Below are positions 6,708-10,231 of a stretch of DNA of 10,231 bases, one piece after another. This DNA comes from Bacillota bacterium. Lineage in GTDB: Bacteria > Bacillota > Limnochordia > Darwinibacteriales > DTU012. Numbering within the stretch: the stretch's first letter is position 1; the number at the start of each line of letters is the position of its first letter. Where the stretch lies: contig JAAYLQ010000011.1 of NCBI GenBank assembly GCA_012521805.1, forward strand, positions 1-10,231, given 5' to 3'. The notes under the pieces are model-generated. The model made no database searches. It saw nothing but the letters and a program-made list of their open reading frames with translations, and was not told the origin of the DNA. The position numbers and the translations under genes are program-made.

Positions 6708-8237
6708 ATGGCAGTAAGCAGCTGGCGGACAGTGTTTCCCCAATCCGGGAATGATGCTGCCGCCCTTTATCAAAGAATAACAGCAGCGACAGATCCTGCA
6801 ATCTATCAACGCTCAGCTCAAATAGTTGGAAATGAAGTCTTTTTTATGGTGCAGGAAGGTCTGGAGCGCAAACTGGTTGTAGTCGGCGAACAGTCCAGCG
6901 ACAAATTTACTGGAGTTGCCGAACAGATCAACGATTACCAATTAAAGGTATGTCCATTGACTACCGCAAACCGCCAGGCACTCCAGACAATCTTCGATTG
7001 GTTGAACCCCAAGGCGGTGGGCACCCAGCGGGCATCAATCGGTTTAGGCGACCGCTTAGGATTAGCTACTCCAGGTCATATTGCAGCAGTAGCCAACCGC
7101 GATGTGATGCCAATTCTCGCCCAGCAGTCTATCCGCGAGCTGGATCTGACCGGCCGCAGCTATCCTGAAGTATTGGATGCGGCAGCCTGGGCTGTGTTTC
7201 AGGAAGGATATACCCTAGGATATGGAGCTGATGGGGATCATTTGAAGAATCCCAGCGATGTGCAGTATGCCATTGACCTCGGTTTCAGCATGATTACCCT
7301 GGACTGCAGCGAGCATATCAATGATCAGGTCAGCTCCTACAGCCAGGCGGAGGTTGACAGCGAGTATGAAAAGCTTGATCCCCAACTGCGGAAGCATTTT
7401 GAAACTACCTATTTGAACCAGCAATTCACCCTCAAAAGCGGCAGTACAGTTAAATTTGAGTCTGATGGTTTCAAAAAAATGGTCTTGGTCTATGTCCATG
7501 CCCTAGATTTTGCGGAAGATGTATACAAAAAACTTGTGCAGCCAGCTGGACGAGGAATTGACTTTGAAATGAGTATTGATGAAGTAGCAACGCCAACCAC
7601 TCCTCAAGATCATTTCTTTGTGGCCAATGAGCTGATTGCCAGGGGTGTCCAGTTCAGCAGCGTTGCCCCAAGGTTTGTCGGTGAATTCCAAAAAGGGATC
7701 GATTACATCGGAGATCCGAACCAGTTTGAAGCTGAATTTAAAATCCACGCAGAAATAGCGGACCACTTTGGCTACAAGATCAGTGTCCATTCAGGCAGTG
7801 ATAAGTTTATGGTCTTTGGCATTGTTGGTCAGTATACCAAGGGCCGCTTCCATGTGAAAACCGCAGGTACCAACTGGCTGGAAGCGGTGAGGGTAATTGC
7901 TGAAGTAAACCCGCAGCTGTATCGAGAAATGCACCAATATGCCCTAGCTAATCTGGAAGAAGCTAAACAGTACTATCATGTTACCCTTGATCCGGCAGAG
8001 ATTCCCGACATAGATACCCTCAGCGATCAAGAACTGCCGAACTTAATGAATCAAGATGCAGCTAGACAAGCGATCCATATTACCTACGGTGTACTGCTCC
8101 AGGCTGTGGACAGCGAAGGCCGCTATCTGTTTAAGGATCGATTTTATCGCGAACTGATGGCCAACCAAGGTATGTATGCCGAACGACTGAAAGCTCATAT
8201 CGGCAGACATTTGGATTGTTTAAATATCAACGCATAA
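6708..8237 (+). CDS. uxaE: Tagaturonate epimerase (UxaE family)
   Basis: Predicted to interconvert D-tagaturonate and D-fructuronate, the reaction shown for the Thermotoga maritima UxaE; 509 residues, near the family length. Recognisable family blocks are GLGDRLGLATPGHI (112-125), EGYTLGYGADGDHLK (166-180), TLDCSEHI (197-204), FEMSIDEVATPTT (286-298) and KISVHSGSDKFMVF (357-370). The Asp, Glu and His residues in these blocks probably bind the metal and do the acid-base chemistry; that assignment is from the pattern only. Relatives also have weak tagatose/fructose 4-epimerase activity. The AAGGAGG site sits ten bases before ATG 6708. It lies between uxaA and uxaC in one transcript, which supports a uronate role. 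Confidence 0.9.
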   Translation: MAVSSWRTVFPQSGNDAAALYQRITAATDPAIYQRSAQIVGNEVFFMVQEGLERKLVVVGEQSSDKFTGVAEQINDYQLKVCPLTTANRQALQTIFDWLNPKAVGTQRASIGLGDRLGLATPGHIAAVANRDVMPILAQQSIRELDLTGRSYPEVLDAAAWAVFQEGYTLGYGADGDHLKNPSDVQYAIDLGFSMITLDCSEHINDQVSSYSQAEVDSEYEKLDPQLRKHFETTYLNQQFTLKSGSTVKFESDGFKKMVLVYVHALDFAEDVYKKLVQPAGRGIDFEMSIDEVATPTTPQDHFFVANELIARGVQFSSVAPRFVGEFQKGIDYIGDPNQFEAEFKIHAEIADHFGYKISVHSGSDKFMVFGIVGQYTKGRFHVKTAGTNWLEAVRVIAEVNPQLYREMHQYALANLEEAKQYYHVTLDPAEIPDIDTLSDQELPNLMNQDAARQAIHITYGVLLQAVDSEGRYLFKDRFYRELMANQGMYAERLKAHIGRHLDCLNINA

Positions 8238-8250
8238 GGGAGGCAGAGCC

Positions 8251-9501
8251 ATGATTACCGATAAAAACGTTTTACGGGATGCAGTTAGAACAGCAGTTAA
8301 CAGCGTAAAAATTACTGACATCCACACCCATTTGTACTCCGGCAGCTTTGGCGATCTGCTGTTGTGGGGTGTTGACGAGCTTCTTACTTACCACTACCTG
8401 ATCGCAGAATACTTCCGCTACAGCGACATGAGTTACCGGGACTTTTTTGCCCTATCTAAACGGGAACAGGCAGATCTGATCTGGCAGACCCTATTCCTAG
8501 AGCATTCTCCTGTGAGCGAAGCCCAGCGGGGTGTCCTCACTGTACTGAACAAATTAGGTTTAGATGTTCGTTCCCGCAATCTAGACAGTTTCCGGGAATA
8601 CTTTGCGGACATGAACACCCAAGACTATATCGACAAAGTTTTTGAAATTTCCGGGGTGAAAAGTGTTGTCATGACCAATGACCCGTTCGATCCGCTGGAA
8701 AAACCCTATTGGGATACGGAAGGCAATCAGGATCCCCGCTTTAAAGCAGCTTTAAGAATTGATCCTCTACTGAACGAATACCCCACTTCCTATAAGAAAC
8801 TCCAGGATTGGGGCTATCAGGTGTCTGTCGATTTAGACCAGAGATCCATCGATGAAATCAAACGCTTCTTAACCGAGTGGATTAAAAAGATGGATGCTCT
8901 CTATCTGGCTGTTTCTCTGCCGCCCAATTTTACTGTTCCGGAAGATTCTCTGCGCTCACGCATTGTTGAGCAGTGTGTGATTCCTGTCTGCCGCGAACTG
9001 AATGTTCCGTTTGCTATGATGATCGGCGTCAAGAAACTGGTTAACTACCAGCTGGGCTTGGCTGGTGATTCTGTTGGTAAGGCTGAGATTCAGACAGTTG
9101 AGTACCTCTGCCGCAGCTATCCCGAGAATAAATTTTTGGTAACTCTGCTGTCCAGAGAAAATCAGCACGAATTAGCAATCACTGCCCGCAAGTTCCGCAA
9201 CTTGATGGTGTTCGGCTGCTGGTGGTTTCTGAACAATCCCAGCATTATTGACGAGATGACCCGCATTAGAATGGAAACCTTAGGACTCTCCTTTATTCCG
9301 CAGCATTCTGATGCCCGGGTGCTTGATCAGCTGATCTATAAGTGGAGCCACTCCCGCCAAATCATTGCTGAAGTGTTAATTGATAAGTACAGCGACATCA
9401 TTGATGCTGGCTGGGCTGTTACTGAAGAAGAAATTAAGCGGGATGTAGCTGATCTGTTTGGCGAGAACTTCTGGCGCTTTATTGGGCGCAGCTGCGACTA
9501 A
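8251..9501 (+). CDS. uxaC: Uronate isomerase, short Bh0493-like type
   Basis: Amidohydrolase-superfamily isomerase that converts D-galacturonate to D-tagaturonate (and in many homologues D-glucuronate to D-fructuronate). At 416 residues it is shorter than the ~470-residue E. coli UxaC and resembles the divergent Bacillus halodurans Bh0493 type. Visible features are DIHTHLY with the metal HxH (His25, His27), WGVDELLTYHYLIAE (39-53), VVMTNDPFDPLE (139-150), FGCWWFLNNP (321-330), and PQHSDARVLDQLIYKW with the expected metal and catalytic Asp354. The start is clear: AAGGGAGG, seven bases, ATG, only 13 bases after uxaE. Last gene of the operon, followed by a strong hairpin. Substrate preference between galacturonate and glucuronate cannot be decided from sequence; Bh0493 likeness favours galacturonate. 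Confidence 0.93.
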   Translation: MITDKNVLRDAVRTAVNSVKITDIHTHLYSGSFGDLLLWGVDELLTYHYLIAEYFRYSDMSYRDFFALSKREQADLIWQTLFLEHSPVSEAQRGVLTVLNKLGLDVRSRNLDSFREYFADMNTQDYIDKVFEISGVKSVVMTNDPFDPLEKPYWDTEGNQDPRFKAALRIDPLLNEYPTSYKKLQDWGYQVSVDLDQRSIDEIKRFLTEWIKKMDALYLAVSLPPNFTVPEDSLRSRIVEQCVIPVCRELNVPFAMMIGVKKLVNYQLGLAGDSVGKAEIQTVEYLCRSYPENKFLVTLLSRENQHELAITARKFRNLMVFGCWWFLNNPSIIDEMTRIRMETLGLSFIPQHSDARVLDQLIYKWSHSRQIIAEVLIDKYSDIIDAGWAVTEEEIKRDVADLFGENFWRFIGRSCD

Positions 9502-9513
9502 ACCCAACCTGAA

Positions 9514-9565
9514 AAGGCTGTAGTGGAACCAAATTTGGTTCTGCCACAGCCTTCGTGATTTTTAT
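9514..9565. terminator. Long near-palindromic terminator
   Basis: A 40-base near-perfect palindrome (9514-9553) runs from AAGGCTGT to ACAGCCTT. It has one A-C mismatch, two G-T pairs and a perfect 16-base core, GAACCAAATTTGGTTC. A T-rich stretch (GATTTTTAT) follows on the plus strand, ending the uxa operon. Read leftward, the stem is followed by TTTTCAGG, so it can also serve the convergent small gene. Confidence 0.85.
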
Positions 9566-9570
9566 CTGCT

Positions 9571-9816
9571 TTACGGCATTGGACCCGGAGGTGCTTCTGC
9601 TAAGCCAACAATTTGATTGCAGAAGAGGATTGCTGTTTGAGTTCCTCCGATGTCGGCAACAAACCTCCTGACAACAATATAGTTAACTCCTACATCAACC
9701 AACTGCCACTGCACATCAAAGAATGCCTCGGTATCGTTCTCAGTGTAGATAAAGAACCAGTCATTGATGAACTGTTCCAAGACATCCGGACAAATGCACC
9801 GACTGTTTAAGCCCAC
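9571..9816 (-). CDS. Small protein related to the 89-residue protein
   Basis: An 81-residue predicted protein starting at GTG with AAGGGAG seven bases upstream. It has CxC at residues 7-9, Cys66, many aromatics (WFFIY at 20-24) and a Pro-rich tail (APPGPMP); no signal peptide or membrane helix is evident. The family is not recognised. By eye it aligns with the 89-residue protein at 2226-2495: RCIC with RCSC, IYTENDTEAF with IFVENIEDAF, QLVDVGVNYIVVR with QVLQVGCDCIVVR, FCNQIV with DCKKIV, and the AP..G tail. About 25 identities fall over 81 positions, with one ~6-residue gap. The two are probably paralogues. The CDC of the larger protein is VNY here, so only the first Cys pair and the late Cys are shared. 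It is 102 bases downstream of the DUF5069 gene and converges on uxaC. Confidence 0.78.
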   Translation of the reverse strand: MGLNSRCICPDVLEQFINDWFFIYTENDTEAFFDVQWQLVDVGVNYIVVRRFVADIGGTQTAILFCNQIVGLAEAPPGPMP

Positions 9817-9823
9817 AAAATCA

Positions 9824-9830
9824 CTCCCTT
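9824..9830 (-). promoter_or_regulatory. RBS of the 81-residue protein
   Basis: The minus strand reads AAGGGAG, seven bases before GTG 9816. It supports a GTG start; no ATG in this frame lies nearby. Confidence 0.75.
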
Positions 9831-9858
9831 GTCATAGCTCTTTTATCTCATGCACTAT

Positions 9859-9869
9859 CAATATATGAG
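9859..9869 (-). promoter_or_regulatory. Second copy of the shared 11-base motif
   Basis: The minus strand reads CTCATATATTG, identical to 2164-2174, and lies 42 bases before the GTG at 9816. It is inside a small dyad, TCTCAT (9846-9851) and ATGAGA (9865-9870) with a 13-base spacer. It could be the -10 region of a promoter for the 81-residue protein; no convincing -35 is seen. Confidence 0.4.
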
Positions 9870-9918
9870 AATGATTTTTGTGGGGATACAAAATCAGCCC
9901 TCCAGTCCTAGTAATTCT

Positions 9919-10161
9919 TCACCCACGATAGCGTTCCTTGACTTTTGCCACGATCTCCTGATCATCCCTGGATTCCGCCACAATCGCTGAAAACTGATCC
10001 GCGGTTAAACCCAATTTCTTCAACAGTTCCTGATCTTTTGGACAGGGATAAATATAATCACCGATAGTTCCATCAGCCTTGGCCCTAGCTTTATCAATCA
10101 TTCTTGCCAGCCATGGGATTCCCCCCAGTGCCAAACTGCCGTCTCTTGGTTCAAAACCCAT
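9919..10161 (-). CDS. DUF5069 family protein
   Basis: An 80-residue protein that I recognise as the DUF5069 type by LGGIPWLARMIDKARAKADG (12-31), the GDYIYPCPKDQELL block (34-47, Cys40) and LGLTADQFSAIV (50-61), followed by a short acidic-basic C-terminal helix. The function of the family is unknown; it is small, soluble and probably helical. The start is firm: GGAGG, seven bases, ATG. The 70 bases between it and the window edge hold no gene and no convincing promoter. Downstream is a 102-base gap and then the 81-residue protein on the same strand, so co-transcription is possible. No standard terminator follows; the AT-rich hairpin at 9872-9896 lacks a long T run. Confidence 0.88.
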   Translation of the reverse strand: MGFEPRDGSLALGGIPWLARMIDKARAKADGTIGDYIYPCPKDQELLKKLGLTADQFSAIVAESRDDQEIVAKVKERYRG

Positions 10162-10231
10162 AGGTCCACCTCCAAATTTTGGATAGCTTCCTTTGGGTAT
10201 AGGTTATCAGAATTTTGGCCGAAACACAATG

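Larger units (their letters stand above)
9812..9896 (-). repeat. Three complementary leader segments
   Basis: On the minus strand, in 5'-3' order, segment 1 is TGATTTTGT (9896-9888), segment 2 is CCCACAAAAATCA (9884-9872) and segment 3 is TGATTTTGTGGG (9823-9812). Segment 2 can pair with segment 1 as a hairpin (one bulge, loop ATCCCC) or with segment 3 (12 of 13, one bulged A). Segment 3 contains the GTG start of the 81-residue protein. The complementarity is directly visible; any regulatory role is inference and requires transcription from upstream of 9896. Confidence 0.45.

Noticed and set aside
9613..9810. 65-residue plus-strand frame opposite the 81-residue protein
   Set aside because: The minus-strand frame has a ribosome site and a paralogue in the window; the plus-strand frame has neither.
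9872..9896. Intrinsic terminator of the DUF5069 gene
   Set aside because: The hairpin is AT-rich, has a bulge and is not followed by a long T run on the minus strand; alternative pairing with the downstream start region seems the better description.
10162..10231. Promoter for the DUF5069 gene (TTGTGT, 17 bases, TAACCT with TG extension, minus strand)
   Set aside because: Only three of six matches in each box; too weak to list as a feature.
1..10231. CRISPR array, tRNA, rRNA, insertion sequence or prophage module
   Set aside because: No regularly spaced repeats, no tRNA-like cloverleaf, no transposase or phage motif was seen on either strand.

Overview
The window looks like chromosomal DNA of a spore-forming Bacillota (Firmicute), probably an anaerobic saccharolytic one. 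The clues are Shine-Dalgarno sites that closely match the Bacillota 16S tail, frequent GTG and TTG starts, a YheC/YheD-type (endospore coat-associated) ATP-grasp gene, and a short uronate isomerase of the type known from Bacillus halodurans. The exact lineage cannot be read from the sequence. No rRNA, tRNA, CRISPR array, insertion sequence or prophage gene was seen, and no gene-free stretch exceeds 300 bases.

Left part (1-3600): the 3' part of a cytoplasmic receiver-histidine kinase gene runs rightward off the left edge. It meets a leftward adenosine deaminase gene (add), with their stop codons overlapping by four bases. Next comes a rightward gene for an 89-residue cysteine-containing protein of unknown function. 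It converges on a leftward YheC/YheD-type ATP-grasp gene across one bidirectional hairpin terminator.

Centre (3600-9565): a well-delimited catabolic operon, uxaB-uxaA-uxaE-uxaC. It has a good extended -10 promoter with a perfect inverted repeat abutting its -35 box, gaps of 2, 27 and 13 bases between genes, and a 40-base near-palindromic terminator. UxaC isomerises D-galacturonate to D-tagaturonate (and, if its specificity allows, D-glucuronate to D-fructuronate). UxaE interconverts D-tagaturonate and D-fructuronate. UxaB reduces D-tagaturonate to D-altronate, and UxaA dehydrates D-altronate to 2-keto-3-deoxygluconate. With UxaE present, both hexuronates could in principle drain through the altronate branch without uxuA or uxuB. 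Transporter, regulator, KDG kinase and KDPG aldolase are not in the window.

Right part (9566-10231): two small leftward genes. The first encodes an 81-residue protein that aligns by eye with the 89-residue protein on the left. Both start with GTG, both have a CxC near the N terminus and the same core blocks, and both lie 40-50 bases downstream of an identical 11-base motif. The second encodes a DUF5069 protein. Between them lie three mutually complementary segments that could form alternative RNA hairpins over the start codon of the 81-residue protein. The pair of small proteins with their shared upstream motif, and this leader, are the least explained parts of the window.
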